From a virus: a DNA stretch of 42,781 bases. The notes below the pieces were generated by a model. That model worked only from the letters and a program-made list of their open reading frames with translations, did no database searches and was not told the origin of the DNA. Location: the IMG/VR virus record IMGVR_UViG_3300010396_000064, positions 1 through 42,781 of that record; one strand, written 5' to 3'. Positions within the stretch are counted from its first letter, which is position 1. Every line of letters starts with the position of its first letter. The translations under genes and the position numbers were made by a program. Shown here in pieces: positions 22,464-33,100 of the stretch.

Positions 22464-23012
22464 GTGCTCGCAGGCTTTAGAGATTTCAGGCAAATCGCCG
22501 GCGGGCGAGGGCAGATCTTCGTCGCCACGGCGGTCGTCACCGCACCGGCGATTTACACCGCCGCCGCCCAGACGGGCCCCATCCTCTACAACAACTCCGC
22601 TTCCAGCGGCAAGGGCGTCACCGCCTTTGTGGTCGCGATCGCCTATGGCGTGACCACCGCGTCCACCGTGGCCGGCGCGATCGGTATTGCGGTCGGTAAC
22701 CAGGGAACGAGTGCTCCCGGAACGAACACCGGCATCACGCTCACCGGAAACCTCAACCCCGCGGGACCTGCTTCCAAGTGCACGCTTTACAACACAGCGA
22801 CACTCGCCAATGCGCCGTCGGCCTTCATGGTTACCGGACACGTTCATACGGGTGCCGTCACGGTCGACACCGACGATGACAACCTGGTGCAACTCGGCGG
22901 CCTGGTGGAAGTCGATGCCGGCGGCTACTACGCCTCGGTAGCGGCGAGTGCGGCGCTCACCACGGCCGTGATGAGTATCTCGATGGTGTGGTTCGAAACC
23001 CCGAACGACTAG
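22464..23012 (+). CDS. structural protein, tail-module start (182 aa)
   Basis: GTG 22464 has an excellent AAAGGAGG site directly after the terminator. The protein is beta-rich (FVVAIAYGVTTASTVAGAIG, VDTDDDNLVQLGGLVEVDAG). It resembles small virion proteins with repeated Thr/Ala strands. Expression probably depends on read-through or on a local promoter, none of which is obvious. Function is unknown. Confidence 0.55.
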   Translation: MLAGFRDFRQIAGGRGQIFVATAVVTAPAIYTAAAQTGPILYNNSASSGKGVTAFVVAIAYGVTTASTVAGAIGIAVGNQGTSAPGTNTGITLTGNLNPAGPASKCTLYNTATLANAPSAFMVTGHVHTGAVTVDTDDDNLVQLGGLVEVDAGGYYASVAASAALTTAVMSISMVWFETPND

Positions 23013-23021
23013 GAGTCGCTC

Positions 23022-23522
23022 ATGCCTCTCAAATTTGGACAGCCCTACGACTTTACGACTCCGACCACGGCCGACGTCGCCAACTACGTCAATGCGGCGC
23101 TGATAGCGTTACTGCCGACGGGGGGCAACACCGCGACGGTGGCATCGGGTGCTGCGGTCTCACTGACGACTGCGACCGCCAAGACCGTCACCAGTCTCAA
23201 CCTGGCCGCGGGCAGTTACCTCGTCTGGGGGAACGTCGACAACACGTTGACCGGTGCCACCACGACGGCCTTTGTGGCCGGTATCTCGCTCACCAACAAC
23301 ACGCTGCCGACGCAGGCGGGCGGCTCGGGACTGGGCACCGATCCGCTCTCCAGTCAGTTGGTGGTACTGACCACGACCACCGGCACACACTCGGTCGATG
23401 TGGGCATGACCACTTTGGTGCTGACGGCCACGACGACCACTCCGGTGTATCTGGTCGCGCAGGCGACTTTCAGCGCGGGAACGGTGGCCGCTTACGGCAC
23501 GATCTTTGCGCTTGCGCTTTGA
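23022..23522 (+). CDS. structural protein with beta-sandwich pattern (166 aa)
   Basis: GGAG precedes ATG 23022. Residues about 55-165 alternate Thr/Val/Ala in strands (GSYLVWGNVDNTLTGATTTA, HSVDVGMTTLVLTAT), typical of small jelly-roll or TNF-like virion proteins. It lies before the tail-tube genes. Role is unassigned. Confidence 0.55.
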   Translation: MPLKFGQPYDFTTPTTADVANYVNAALIALLPTGGNTATVASGAAVSLTTATAKTVTSLNLAAGSYLVWGNVDNTLTGATTTAFVAGISLTNNTLPTQAGGSGLGTDPLSSQLVVLTTTTGTHSVDVGMTTLVLTATTTTPVYLVAQATFSAGTVAAYGTIFALAL

Positions 23523-23534
23523 TGGCGGCATGCG

Positions 23535-24248
23535 ATGCCAGCCGGCCTTGCTGATGTCGATATTTGCAACATGGCGCTCAGCCAATTGGGGCTGAGTAAC
23601 CTTATCCAGTCGATCAACCCACCGGACCAATCCAGCCAAGCTCAAGCGCTCGCCTTCTGGTTTCCCAAGTGCCTGGATGAGGCAGTCCAGAGCGCGCCCT
23701 GGTCGTTCGCCTACTTCTTCACCAACCTGGTACAGGAGCCGGTGCCCTCGACCACCGGTCCCCAGCTGGGCTATGCCGCTCCAGGCTGGCAGTACAGCTA
23801 TCAGTTCCCGAGCGATTGCTTACAGCCGATCGCGGTGACGACGCTGGAGGGCTCGCGCTATGGCCCGCAGTTCTGGACCGGCTACTGGTGGCCGAGTGTG
23901 GGGATGACGCTCTCGCTGCCGAAGATTCCCTACCAGGTGATGCAGTCGATCGCCAACCCCGGCACGCAGTGCATCCTGTGCGACTTTCTGGCGAGCGCCC
24001 AGAGCCCGCTTTATCTGTGGTACATCCAACAGATTCGATCGACCGCGAACTTCGATCCAATGTTCGCTCAGGCGCTCTCGCAGCTGCTGGGCTGGCGTGC
24101 TGGAGGAGTCCTGCGCGCCGCGAAAGACAAGGTCGATACCTGCATGCAGAACTGGAAGGCCGCGCGCCTCGAGGCCCTGGCCCAGTGTCTGAACGCTGCC
24201 CAACAGGACTTGGCTCGTGACTCGCCCTCGGTGCAGTCGAGATGGTAG
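23535..24248 (+). CDS. tail tubular protein A-like (237 aa)
   Basis: The start MPAGLADVDICNMALSQLG and the helix CLDEAVQSAPWSFA are hallmarks of the gp11-like tail adaptor of podoviruses. Such proteins form a ring under the portal. The central part contains the conserved YQFPSDCLQPIAVTTL, and the end is helical (VDTCMQNWKAARLEALAQCL). Its length and position before the gene for the large tail nozzle agree. Confidence 0.75.
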   Translation: MPAGLADVDICNMALSQLGLSNLIQSINPPDQSSQAQALAFWFPKCLDEAVQSAPWSFAYFFTNLVQEPVPSTTGPQLGYAAPGWQYSYQFPSDCLQPIAVTTLEGSRYGPQFWTGYWWPSVGMTLSLPKIPYQVMQSIANPGTQCILCDFLASAQSPLYLWYIQQIRSTANFDPMFAQALSQLLGWRAGGVLRAAKDKVDTCMQNWKAARLEALAQCLNAAQQDLARDSPSVQSRW

Positions 24249-27200
24249 ACATTGCGCAAGTCAGCTTTGCGAAGGGGGAAGTATCACCGATCGCAGCAGC
24301 CCGAACCGATGAGGCCTTCTACTCATCGGCGCTGCAGACCTGCTCGAACTTTTTTGTGCACCCCGAGGGCGGCGTCTCCAACCGTCCGGGGACGCAGTAC
24401 ATCGCCACCGTCGCCCAGACGGCCAACGGCTCTTATCTGGTCCCGTTCATCTACAACAACCAGCAAGCCTATCTGGTCGAGTTCACCTCGATCCCATCGG
24501 GAGGATCCCCTGGCTCGATCAACGTCTATGCGAACGGCGCGCTAATCCAGAGCGGCATTGCGACGCCATACCTCATCTCTGATCTGCCGAATCTACGCTG
24601 GGCTCAGTCGGCCGATACGCTCAACGTTACGGTGCAAACGCAGCTGCTCTATCAGCTCAAGCGCATTACGCCGACCAGCTTCACCTTCACCACCCCGACG
24701 CTCTACTTCGGCCCGTTCCAGGACTTAAACACCGACGGCACGACCTACGTGTACGTCTCGGGGACCGACGGCACGGTGACGATCACGGCGAGCTCGGGCA
24801 TCTTCAAGCCGACGCATGTGGGCGCACTCTTTACGATCCAGGAGCAGTACCTCTCATCGGTGATGCCCTGGACGGCCGATCAGACCTGGTCGACCGGAGG
24901 CGCGACCGTCTCGGGCGCCTACTGCCGAAGCGACAACAAGATTTACCAGGCGGTGGGCCCGCCGGGGAGCGGCGATACCAACACCGGACCCTTCCAGCCG
25001 GTGCATACGCTCGGCACGCAGTGGGACGGCAACGTGGGGCCTCTGACGGGGACGCCGGGATTTCAGATCGGCATCGAGTGGCAGTACGTCTCGACCAATG
25101 CGGGCGTGGCTCTGATCACCTCTTACATCAGCCCGACGCAAGTCACTGCGGTGGTCCAGGATTACAAAGGCATCGCCGCAAGTTTCCCGCCGACGGTGGT
25201 GGGTGGACCTCAGAAGAGCTCGACCTCTCACTTCACGGGCGATGGCTCCTCGTTGAGCTTCGGTCCCCTGGCTGGGATGACCACGCAGGATCCGAATCAG
25301 TTCTTCGTGACCATCGCCGGAGTCTTTCAGGACCCCTCGATCTTCACGATCACAGCGATCAACGGCAATATCGTTTTCTTCACCCCTCCAGCCAATGGCG
25401 CTGCGATCGCGGTCTCCCAAGTCACCGGCACGCTCAACAACATCTACGTCAACCTGGCGTCCGGTAATACGCCGGTGCCGATGATCGGCCTGTGCCTGTC
25501 AACGTATTGGGCCTTCGGTGCGTTCTCGCCGCTGCAGGGCTATCCAGCCGACTGCTGCTACTTCAACGATCGACTGACACTCGCGTCGACTCCGCTGCAG
25601 CCGCAGAGCTTTTGGACCTCCAAGGTTTCTGATTATCAGAACTTCGGTGTGAGCGACCCGCAGCTCGACTCGGATGCGATCACTGAGACCATCAACGCTC
25701 GCCAGCAGAACCCGATCAATAACCTGCTGCCGATGAATAACCTGCTGCTCGGGACGGCGTCTGCCTCGTGGCGCGCGGTGGGGAGCAATGCGATCGGCGC
25801 GATCTCGCCCAACGACATCACGCTCATCCCGCAGGAGTTCTTCGGGATGCAAAACATCCCGGTGGTCCAGACCGGCACCACGATCGTCTACGCGCAGTGG
25901 GGCGGACGCAAGATCCGCGACATCCAGTACAACTTCTATACCGATAAGTTTCAGGGTCAGGAGTTGACGCTGCTCGCGCGTCATATGTTCCCCTTCGGTG
26001 TGACGGCGCTGCGCATGGCCTACGCGCCCGAGCCCTATGGCCTGCTCTACATAGTGCGCTCGGACGGCAAGCTCTGTGTGGTGACCTATCTGCCGCAGAC
26101 ACAGTCCTTTGCGCCTCCGGAGCAACAGCTGATCGCCTGGACGACCTGGAGCACCAACGGGTTCTACGAGGACATCTGCGTGCTCCCGGAGAACGGCTCT
26201 TTCTCGGTCTACACCATCGTGCGCCGCGTGCTCGGTGGCGTGACCGAGCGCTATATCGAACGCTTTGCGCCTCGAGAGTATTCCAGCATCAGCGATGCCT
26301 TCTTCGTCGACAGCGGGCTCACCTACGACGGGCGCAATACCACTTCTGTAACGATGACGCTGGGCAACGTCCATGCGCCAACGCTCCAGGCCACGCTGGT
26401 GGCAGGACTTCAGCCCGCCTCATCCAACGCCGGCTATGGGACGGTGGGCTATGGATCGCTGACGCCGGCCGTCGACGCCAATGGCAATGTGATCGACTCG
26501 CTCTTCTATAACTTCGGAGCCAATTATCTGGAGCTCAACATCAGGAGCTCCACGGTCCTGGGCGCAGGCTACGCCGACTCGTTCCTAATCAATGGGGTCT
26601 CGCCAGGGGTGGCTTCGTACACCTTTACCGCGGGCATCAATAGCTACTTCTACAACAACCCGCCGGTAACCCTGGCGGTCGGTCAGACCTACAGCATTTC
26701 GGTCGGCTCGCTGGTCACCACTGGCACGGTGCTCGCGCAGGGGACCGGAACGCTGACCGCCTCCTCAGCCTCCGGCTGGGCTGGGTTTGTCGCAAGCGAT
26801 GTTACTCACAACAACGTGATCGCACTCAACGATCCGACCACCGGGGCTCTGATCTGCCGCCTTCTGATCACGGGCGTGACCTCGAGCACCGTGGCGAGCG
26901 TGCGTTTTCTCGATCCGGTGCCGGCGAGCCTGCTCAATGCCGCAACCGTCAGCTGGAGCTTTGCCCGCACGACCTTCTCGGGATTGCAGACCCTCGAGAG
27001 CCAAGTGGTCTCGATCTTCGCGGATGGGTCGGTCTTGCCGCAGCAGACGCTGAGCATCAGCGGCTCGCTCACGCTTCCGGTCGCGGCCTCCGTGGTTCAT
27101 GTGGGCTTGCCGTACACCAGTCAGCTGCAGTCGCTGAATCTCAACATCCAGAACGCCGAGACCATTCGCAATCGCATCAAGAGCATCCCGCGGGTGAGCT

Positions 27201-27439
27201 TCGTGGTCGATCAGTCCTACCCCTTCATGGCCGGTCAGGACTTCGTGCGCATGTTGCCGGTGATTCAGCGGCAGCACGAAAACTACAACCAGCCGATCAC
27301 GCCGCACACGGGCGTGCTCTCGGTGGACCTGCAGACCGAGCCGCTCGACGATGCTTACGTCTGCGTACAAATGAGCGATCCGGCGCCGCTGCGCGTGCTC
27401 TCCTGGATTGCCGATGTCGACGTCGGGGAGGCGCAGTAA
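24242..27439 (+). CDS. tail tubular protein B / tail nozzle-like protein (1065 aa)
   Basis: The start IAQVSFAKGEVSPIAAARTD followed by GGVSNRPGTQYIA is characteristic of large podoviral tail nozzle proteins (gp12-like). A beta-propeller-like middle follows, with QPQSFWTSKVSDYQNFGVS and a late NRIKSIPRVSFVVDQSYPFM region. The protein forms the tip of the short tail. It overlaps the gp11-like gene by 7 nt and is followed by the internal virion proteins. Confidence 0.8.
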   Translation: MVDIAQVSFAKGEVSPIAAARTDEAFYSSALQTCSNFFVHPEGGVSNRPGTQYIATVAQTANGSYLVPFIYNNQQAYLVEFTSIPSGGSPGSINVYANGALIQSGIATPYLISDLPNLRWAQSADTLNVTVQTQLLYQLKRITPTSFTFTTPTLYFGPFQDLNTDGTTYVYVSGTDGTVTITASSGIFKPTHVGALFTIQEQYLSSVMPWTADQTWSTGGATVSGAYCRSDNKIYQAVGPPGSGDTNTGPFQPVHTLGTQWDGNVGPLTGTPGFQIGIEWQYVSTNAGVALITSYISPTQVTAVVQDYKGIAASFPPTVVGGPQKSSTSHFTGDGSSLSFGPLAGMTTQDPNQFFVTIAGVFQDPSIFTITAINGNIVFFTPPANGAAIAVSQVTGTLNNIYVNLASGNTPVPMIGLCLSTYWAFGAFSPLQGYPADCCYFNDRLTLASTPLQPQSFWTSKVSDYQNFGVSDPQLDSDAITETINARQQNPINNLLPMNNLLLGTASASWRAVGSNAIGAISPNDITLIPQEFFGMQNIPVVQTGTTIVYAQWGGRKIRDIQYNFYTDKFQGQELTLLARHMFPFGVTALRMAYAPEPYGLLYIVRSDGKLCVVTYLPQTQSFAPPEQQLIAWTTWSTNGFYEDICVLPENGSFSVYTIVRRVLGGVTERYIERFAPREYSSISDAFFVDSGLTYDGRNTTSVTMTLGNVHAPTLQATLVAGLQPASSNAGYGTVGYGSLTPAVDANGNVIDSLFYNFGANYLELNIRSSTVLGAGYADSFLINGVSPGVASYTFTAGINSYFYNNPPVTLAVGQTYSISVGSLVTTGTVLAQGTGTLTASSASGWAGFVASDVTHNNVIALNDPTTGALICRLLITGVTSSTVASVRFLDPVPASLLNAATVSWSFARTTFSGLQTLESQVVSIFADGSVLPQQTLSISGSLTLPVAASVVHVGLPYTSQLQSLNLNIQNAETIRNRIKSIPRVSFVVDQSYPFMAGQDFVRMLPVIQRQHENYNQPITPHTGVLSVDLQTEPLDDAYVCVQMSDPAPLRVLSWIADVDVGEAQ

Positions 27440-27958
27440 ATGGCCGGCGACGATCTCTCATACTTCACCCCGACGGCTCAGATGTGGAACGTCCCGCAGA
27501 CGGCGCCGACCAACTGGTCGCCGTATCTGTCCATGCTCGGCGGCGGCATGCAGCTCGGGGCTTCGATCGCTCAGGGCAATGCCGATGCGGCACTCGCCCG
27601 CCAGAACGCTGCGATTGCCTCGACCCAAGGACGCATCGAAGCTCAGAGCGGGGCGGAGCAGGCCGAGCTCTACCGCCAGCACCTAGCGCAAACCCTCGGC
27701 AAGCAACAGGCCAGCATCGGAGGCGCGAATGTCACCATGTCGGGCTCGGCGCTCAAGGCGGTCTCGAGCACTGCGGAACTCGGCGCCAAGGACATCGCAC
27801 AGATTCAGTTGAACGCCGCTCGAAAAGCCTGGGGCTATAACGTGACCGCGGCCGGGGATCTGGCTCGAGCGAACTGGGAAAAGAAAGCGGGCCTGATGCA
27901 GGGCATCGGAGGCCTTATCACCTCGGGCGCGAGAGCCTACGGTCAGTGGTCGACTTAA
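27440..27958 (+). CDS. internal virion protein, gp14-like (172 aa)
   Basis: GGGGAGG precedes ATG 27440. After a short N-terminus there is a membrane-active-looking helix, LGGGMQLGASIAQGN, then a long helix rich in Ala/Gln/Glu. The segment SIGGANVTMSGSALKAVSS followed by IQLNAARKAWGYN is typical of small podoviral ejection proteins. Such proteins leave the virion with the DNA and help form a channel through the cell envelope. Confidence 0.65.
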   Translation: MAGDDLSYFTPTAQMWNVPQTAPTNWSPYLSMLGGGMQLGASIAQGNADAALARQNAAIASTQGRIEAQSGAEQAELYRQHLAQTLGKQQASIGGANVTMSGSALKAVSSTAELGAKDIAQIQLNAARKAWGYNVTAAGDLARANWEKKAGLMQGIGGLITSGARAYGQWST

Positions 27959-30126
27959 GCTACCAACAGAGCGTCCAGAGCGAGGGCCCTCCAGGAAGAG
28001 CCTATCCACGGCTGCCCGAGGAAGTCCCGCAAGGAGCCTTTGGCGGGGAAATCGGCCGGGGACTTGAGAGCGCTGCCGAAATCGAACAGCGTCACGTCGA
28101 GGCGGTCACCGAGCAGGTTCGCCACACCCAATTCACCGACGCACACAACCAGATGCAGTCCATTGCCAATGGACTTTCCTATGATCCGAAAGACGGGTTT
28201 ATGGGCCTTGAGGGTAAGAACGTCTTCGGGAAGTCCGGCGACTACCTATCAAGATACGACCAAGCGGTGGCGGGCGTACTTGCGAACGTTCCTGACGCCA
28301 AAGCGCGCTCCGCCGCGCAAAACGCCGCCGGCGAAATAAGAAACCATCTGCAGGAGCAGTTCGGGGCGCACGAGCTCGGGCAGATGAAGGCCTTCTCGGC
28401 CAAGACCGATGCCGACGGCGTCGACATTGCGACCCAAACAGCGATCAGCAATTACAACCACCCCGACATCATTGCCTCCAACCTGAACAAGATCGATGGG
28501 CTTCTGGCTCATCAGTCCGATACGCAGGGCTGGAGCCCCGAGGAGTTTGGTGAGGCGCGCTACAAGCAGCGCCAGAACGTGCACCAAGGTGTGCTCGATC
28601 ACATGATCGCCGACAACCAAATCGGCATGGCGAGGGCCTACTATGACCAGTTCAAAGGGGAACTTCGGCCGTCGGAAGTCAGAACGTTCGAGACGGCGAT
28701 CGAGGCCGGCCAAGTCAAAGCGACCGCCAACCAAGTCATCCGCGCCTACCGCCTCGACACCGCTGCCGGCGCCAAGGCCTTTACAGCCCTGGAGCACGAT
28801 CCAAACCTCAGCGATGAGCAGCGTACCGCGGTCGTGCGTCAGGTCGAGCAGGGACGACGGGATCTCGCCCTCGAGCGACAACAGGACCCCACCATCCAAA
28901 GACAACTCACTGGTATCACGGATTCGATCGCTCTGGGCCAGGCTGACGGAGGGACCCTTGCTCGCCTCGAAGGACTCTACCGACAAGGGGCGGTGACTGA
29001 CGAGCAGCACCTCTCCTATCGCGATGCCATCCAGCGGGCGCAGAAAAAGCAGGATGCCGGGCAGGCACTCCTATCCTATGCGCAGGATGCCTATGACAAC
29101 CGTCGGCCCTTAGATCCGCGAACCGAATCGAACGCAGCCGATGCGCTCCTTTATTCGCAGACCCTGAAGCAGCCTCCGGGCTCCCCGCTCTATCGCCAGT
29201 CGGTGCTCAACATCGCCGACCGGATCGGAGTGATTCCCAAATCCGCACTCGAATGGGCGCGCGGCAATCTCTTAGGGGGAGATCCACAGACTGCGGGAGC
29301 CGCAGCACAACTCCTCGCCGAGCTCCACGAGACAGCCCCCGGAGCCTATGACGAGCAGGTACAGGACAAAGGGATGAGAGTGCTGGCCGATGACATCGCG
29401 CGCTTCACGGCCGCAGGAACTCCCTCAGAGAAGGCCCTGCGACTCGCGCGCGAGAAGCAGCAAGGGCAGGGCACCCCAGAGAGGAAATTCCTCGATGCTG
29501 CTTGGGCCAAGGCCACCAAGGGCACCGATCAAGCGCATGAACTCAGTTCCGCGCTCTCGGACGATCCGGCCTTCGAAGGCACCGGTTTCCCATTCTTCAA
29601 ACCCGGAGTGCCCGAGATTCCCAGTGCCCTGGCGGCTGAGTATCAGGACCTGACGCACGAGTATTTCATTAAAAGCCACGGCGATATGGAGCAGGCCAAA
29701 GCGCTGGCGCTCAAGGACCTCAAGGGCGTCTGGGCGGTCTCGAGCGTCAATGGCAAGCGGGAACTGATGAAGTATGCCCCCGAGCTCTCGGGGCTCTCAG
29801 CCGATGAGGTGCGGGCCAATCTCACCGCGATCGGCCATCCCGATGCCCACCTGGTCGAGACTCCAGAGACCGGTCGCTACCGGGGGAAAGTGTTTGGACT
29901 CGCTGAGAAGAAGAGCATCGGCGGCAACGACTACTGGGACACCGCCTACGATGAACACGGGAACGCTCTGCGCTATCACTTGCCGGACGCCAGCGGCGCT
30001 CAGAGACAAGCTCAGGAGCAGGCCCGCGCCAAGGCGATCGAGAAGTTAACGCGCATCCAACGCGTACAGAAGACGCAGGAAGCCGGCCAACAGGAATTCA
30101 CCCATGAGTTCGGGGGCATCCGCTGA
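27946..30126 (+). CDS. internal virion protein / ejection protein B-like (726 aa)
   Basis: GTG 27946 overlaps the upstream gene by 13 nt. The protein is highly helical and rich in Gln, Glu, Ala and Asp (NHLQEQFGAHELGQMKAFS, AGQVKATANQVIRAYR). It has no enzymatic motif, as expected of medium-sized ejection proteins. It sits between the small and large internal proteins, matching T7-type order gp14-gp15-gp16. Exact homology is not claimed. Confidence 0.65.
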   Translation: MVDLSYQQSVQSEGPPGRAYPRLPEEVPQGAFGGEIGRGLESAAEIEQRHVEAVTEQVRHTQFTDAHNQMQSIANGLSYDPKDGFMGLEGKNVFGKSGDYLSRYDQAVAGVLANVPDAKARSAAQNAAGEIRNHLQEQFGAHELGQMKAFSAKTDADGVDIATQTAISNYNHPDIIASNLNKIDGLLAHQSDTQGWSPEEFGEARYKQRQNVHQGVLDHMIADNQIGMARAYYDQFKGELRPSEVRTFETAIEAGQVKATANQVIRAYRLDTAAGAKAFTALEHDPNLSDEQRTAVVRQVEQGRRDLALERQQDPTIQRQLTGITDSIALGQADGGTLARLEGLYRQGAVTDEQHLSYRDAIQRAQKKQDAGQALLSYAQDAYDNRRPLDPRTESNAADALLYSQTLKQPPGSPLYRQSVLNIADRIGVIPKSALEWARGNLLGGDPQTAGAAAQLLAELHETAPGAYDEQVQDKGMRVLADDIARFTAAGTPSEKALRLAREKQQGQGTPERKFLDAAWAKATKGTDQAHELSSALSDDPAFEGTGFPFFKPGVPEIPSALAAEYQDLTHEYFIKSHGDMEQAKALALKDLKGVWAVSSVNGKRELMKYAPELSGLSADEVRANLTAIGHPDAHLVETPETGRYRGKVFGLAEKKSIGGNDYWDTAYDEHGNALRYHLPDASGAQRQAQEQARAKAIEKLTRIQRVQKTQEAGQQEFTHEFGGIR

Positions 30127-33100
30127 TGCCGCTGCTGCCCGCACAAGAAGATCCCATGGATGCTCCAGTGGCGACTTTCCAGCGCTCAGCCGAAAGCCAG
30201 GAGGGCAATACGCCCGGATGGCTCGATGTGGCGCGCGTCGCAGGTCAACAGTCCTTTGGCGATCTGTACAACAAGGTCAAGACCGACTCGTTCATCATGG
30301 CCGGGGGAGATGATCCCAACTACAACCCGATCGAGCATCTACCCGCGGGAGGTCCCACCCAGCACACCAGCTACGCCGACTATCCCGACTTCCTGGATGC
30401 TCGCAACAGCGCGCAGATGGAGCAGATCCGCCGCAAGGTGGATGCCGATGCTCAGGGACAAGAGACCTTAGCTCGCGCCGGAGGCGCCAAGGCTTTCGCC
30501 GCCAACATGGCCATCGGTAGCACCGATCCGCTGAACCTCGCCATGATGGCACTGGTCCCCGAAGTCGCTCCCACCCGACTCGGCAATGCACTGCGTCTGG
30601 CACTCACGAATGCGGCGACCACGGCGGGAGAGGCGGCCCTTCAGAACTCGGGCGAGGACTTCTTAACCCGCGGCACCGCGCTCAATGTCGCCGGCAGCGC
30701 CGTGCTCGGGGGAATTCTGGGCGCTGCGATCCGCCCTCGGATTCCGACGCCGGCCTTCAATGCGGTGAGCGATGCGGTGCATAGCGTGCTGCATGAAGGG
30801 CGTGATGCCTCCTCCGTGTTGGGAGAGATGCGTCCCTCGATCGCTTCCAAGGGGACGCTCGAGCCCACGATCACGGAGTTCCCGCAGACCTCAGCGCGCC
30901 CCGGAGAACCCACGCTAGAAGAGGATCACCCCACCGTCCCGATCGTCAATCCGGGTGAGGGATCGACCGCCGGCGCCATGGCGGTCGAGCATCCCCTCAC
31001 GGGCGAGGACATGAACATCGCGCTCGGCGCGCGTCTCTTCAGTCGCACGGTCGGCAAGATCTATCCCGACATGAGGATTCTCAATTCGGAGTCCACGGCG
31101 GCCAAGAAGACGCTGCTCGAACTCGCCGACATCAAGCCGATGCTGGAGATGGACTACCAAGGCCGCGCTCGTCCCGACAACGTCGAGAACCAACTCTATC
31201 GCTACGATGCCATGCACCTGGAGGGCATCGCGCGCCGCAAGGGGTTCTATGCGCAGTACCTGAACCGTATGAAGGAGGAGGGCAGTCAGGCGATGTCGTT
31301 CCGTGAGTTTGAAGAAGCGATGTCGCATGCGGCCAACGAGGGGGATCGCAGCCCCATCCCTGAAGTGCAGGCGGCCACGGCCGATGCCAGACAGAGGATC
31401 TTCAACCCCACCAAGGAAGCTGCCCAGGCCGTGGGAGCTTTGCCTGATGAGATCAAGCTCGTGGGCGGAGAGTCCTATTTCCCGCACGTCTACGATCACC
31501 TGAAGGTCCGCCAGAACATGGCCGACTGGATCGAGCGCGTCCGCCAAGGCTTCATGGCCAAGGGCGTGGAATCCGCCGAGGCCACCGACTTCGCCTATAA
31601 GTGGACCAACCGCATGCTGGGCGGGACGGCAGGGCGGATGGACTGGCACGGCATGGATGACCTCATCCCCAAGGCCGGGCCCTTGAAGGACCGCACCATC
31701 GATTTCCCGCATGCGCTCCTTGAGCCCTATCGCGATAACGACTTCACCCATGTTGTGCACAACTATCTGCGATCGATCGGCCCTGAGATCGAGATCACCA
31801 AGAAGTTCGGTTCCCGCGATATGGCTGAGCAGCTGGGGGCGGTGGAGGATGAGTACTCCCACAAGATCGAGCAGGCCCGCGTTCAAGGCGATTTGAAGCG
31901 CATGGAGACGCTCCAGAAAGAGCGCGTCAAGACGGTCAAGGACCTCGAGATGCTGCGCGATCGCATGTACGGGGTCTATGGGGAGCCGAAGGACCCGGGC
32001 TACTGGTCGACCCTAGCCGGAAGACTCTTAGGAGGACTGCGGAACTTCAACGCTTCGCGCGTCCTGGGCTTTGCGACCTTCAAGCATGCACCCGATGTGG
32101 CCAACATGATCATGCGCTACGGGACGCCACGAACCTTCGCGGCACTGGCCAAGCTCGGCACCAGCATCAATGCGACCAAGCTCGCCGTGCGCGCCGCGCA
32201 GCGGATTGGGGCCGCCGGCGATATGGTGATGAATGTCACCGGCTCCTTGCTCGGGGACTATGCCTCGCACTCCCAGTTCGCCGAACAACGAGCGCTCTCG
32301 AAACTTGCCCGCACCGCAACCATCGCCTCCGGTGAGACGCCGCTCATCACCTTCTTCCAGGCCGTCACCTCTACGTTGGGTCACGATGAGGTGTTGAGAG
32401 TCGCCGAGCGCTTGGCATCGGGCCGGGGTGTGTCGGCCAATCGACTCGCCTCCTTTGCCGCTGCCGGTCTCGATGAGGACATGCTGCGCCGGATTGCCTC
32501 TCAAGCCACCAACGTCACCAAGATGCGGGGACTCCGTCTCGCCAACACCGAAGCCTGGACGGACCGGGCCGCCGCCCGTGCTTTCGATGCCGCCGTGGTA
32601 CGAGAAGCCCATGCCGTCACCTTGCGTCCTGGAGTCGCCGATACGCCCGGGATCATGTCCGAGGATGTGGCCAAGACGCTCTTCCAGTTCAAGAGCTTCG
32701 GTTTTGCCGCCTCCAAGCTGGTCACCGCTCGAGGCCTTCAGGGACTCGCTCACGGGGACCCTCGCGCCGCCCAAGGGTTGCTCGCGGCTCTCACGGCTGG
32801 CGCCTTGGTGGCGATGATGCAGCGGAAGATGTCGGGGCAACGCATCGATAGCGACCCCAAGCAACTGGCGCTCCACACGCTCGAGAACTCGAATGTGACC
32901 GGCTGGGTCGGGGATCTGATTTATCCGAGTCTGTGGCAGAGCGGCTTCTCTGGCAGCAATAACCCCATGCGTTGGTCAGCCACTCAGTTACTCGGGCCCT
33001 CGGGGGAACTGGCCGAGCAGGCCCTCGAGCACCGCTTCCCGGCGCGGATTGCAAACTTGGCGACGGCCAATCACTTCGCGGACTGGACCGGGCAACAGAA

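Noticed and set aside
30915-31886. Minus-strand 323-aa open frame
   Set aside because: It is opposite the large ejection protein, with no start signal or motif; shadow.
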